Assembly (NCBI RefSeq): GCF_012911935.1
Contig: NZ_JAAXLA010000017.1
Location: 1 to 64,000 of the forward strand
Direction of reading: 5' to 3'
Origin: Pseudonocardia acidicola
GTDB taxonomy: Bacteria; Actinomycetota; Actinomycetes; Mycobacteriales; Pseudonocardiaceae
Length of the DNA stretch: 64,000 nucleotides
The notes beneath the pieces were generated by a model. It did no database searches. It was not told the origin of the DNA and saw nothing but the letters and a program-made list of their open reading frames with translations. The stretch's first letter is position 1, and the number at the start of each line of letters is the position of its first letter. Made by a program: the position numbers and the translations under genes. Shown here in pieces: positions 63,694 to 64,000 of the stretch.

Positions 63694-63898
63694 AGCGCCT
63701 CCCCTCCTGCGGCGCTGTCCTGCGGCAGGGTTGCCGGGTAGATGCCCTGCGTTGCCGTCCCTCTGACCTGCGATATCCGGCCTGACGCCGGGATCGTCAA
63801 CGCCATGAGCAACAGTGCACCACAGTCGACTGACATTCAGGCCGAATTAGGCGAAATCCGGACCGAGGTCCTGGCGGTGCTCGAGTGGGTCAGTCGCC

Positions 63899-64000
63899 TC
63901 AGGACGGCTCGTCTGCGATGCCTAGCCGACGCTCGATGGCGTCGAGTCGCCGGACGACCGAGACCAAGTCCGCCTTGATGGCGTCGAGTTCGGCGATCAC
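63899..64000 (-). CDS. C-terminal fragment of a coiled-coil protein
   Basis: The last 33 codons of a minus-strand gene that begins beyond the window. It reads IAELDAIKADLVSVVRRLDA, then IERRLGIADEPS and stop. The heptad Leu/Ile spacing is that of a short coiled coil. No family can be named. Confidence 0.55.
   Translation of the reverse strand: MIAELDAIKADLVSVVRRLDAIERRLGIADEPS

Noticed and set aside
63805-63978. Small plus-strand open frame beginning MSNSAPQSTD
   Set aside because: Its second half is antisense to the clear coiled-coil end of the minus-strand gene 63899-64000, and there is no ribosome site.
50762-64000. Right-hand attachment site duplicating the tRNA-CAU 3' end
   Set aside because: Reading both strands gave no second copy of the T arm and acceptor sequence; the boundary is outside the window or decayed.

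Overview
The window is chromosomal DNA of a high-GC actinomycete, most likely Pseudonocardia or a close relative in the Pseudonocardiaceae. The call rests on very high GC with strong third-position bias, an LLM protein of the F420-dependent Rv3520c type, a mycothiol-dependent maleylpyruvate-isomerase-type protein, a 13E12-like DUF222/HNH gene with an actinobacterial LexA box, and many GTG starts and ATGA-coupled genes. The genus is an inference; no 16S gene is present.

From 1 to about 50.6 kb the window holds mostly catabolic and regulatory core genes. (a) 1-4.5 kb: end of an SDR gene, then a molybdenum hydroxylase cluster (large subunit, enoyl-CoA hydratase, FAD subunit, 2Fe-2S subunit). (b) 4.6-10.9 kb: HdeD-like membrane protein, DUF2267 protein, GntR regulator, acyl-CoA dehydrogenase, small CMD-like protein, lipoprotein, metallo-hydrolase, polysaccharide deacetylase. 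(c) 11-19.2 kb: homogentisate dioxygenase, a broken GntR/UTRA remnant, a BTAD-AAA regulator with an FAD oxidase behind it, and an Amt-family protein lacking both pore histidines. (d) 19.7-24.2 kb: histidine phosphatase facing a four-gene overlapping operon (acyl-CoA ligase, acyltransferase, ComA-like phosphosulfolactate synthase, VOC protein). (e) 24.3-31.1 kb: esterase, IclR regulator with twin palindromic operators, CoA-transferase coupled to a bEBP-like regulator, Nudix hydrolase, SRPBCC and LLM proteins. (f) 31.1-37.7 kb: small zinc-ribbon protein, sugar-lactone-type FAD oxidase, alpha/beta hydrolase, and an operon of a homogentisate-dioxygenase-like enzyme, a hydrolase and an LLM monooxygenase. 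(g) 37.7-50.6 kb: TRIC-like channel, SOS-box-preceded DUF222/HNH gene, 3-hydroxyisobutyryl-CoA-hydrolase-type enzyme with a metal-receptor protein, a collapsed TRAP-transporter remnant, a LysR/MFS divergent pair, a GNAT/PhoD pair, ROK kinase, and a DoxX protein with a five-unit undecapeptide tail.

From 50,687 onward the window is accessory. A tRNA with anticodon CAU is followed at once by a tyrosine integrase fused to a GntR winged helix. Behind it lies a clearly less GC-rich two-gene module, a DUF3696 ATPase overlapping a PIN-domain protein, which looks like an ATPase-nuclease defence system. Then come small orphan genes (DUF1883, HNH, unknowns), two near-identical copies of a tRNA-Pro(GGG) 3' half that flank the HNH gene, a tRNA-Gly 3' end, and a pair of about 140-bp repeats. 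These mark layered insertions and deletions. The far end (glycosyltransferase, DUF1508, CutA, XRE/TPR regulator) returns to ordinary composition. No copy of the tRNA-CAU 3' end was seen, so the far boundary is either outside the window or decayed.

Strongest candidates for undescribed biology: the ATPase+PIN pair, the ComA-like operon, the integrase-GntR fusion with its tRNA-derived repeats, and the Amt homologue without pore histidines.
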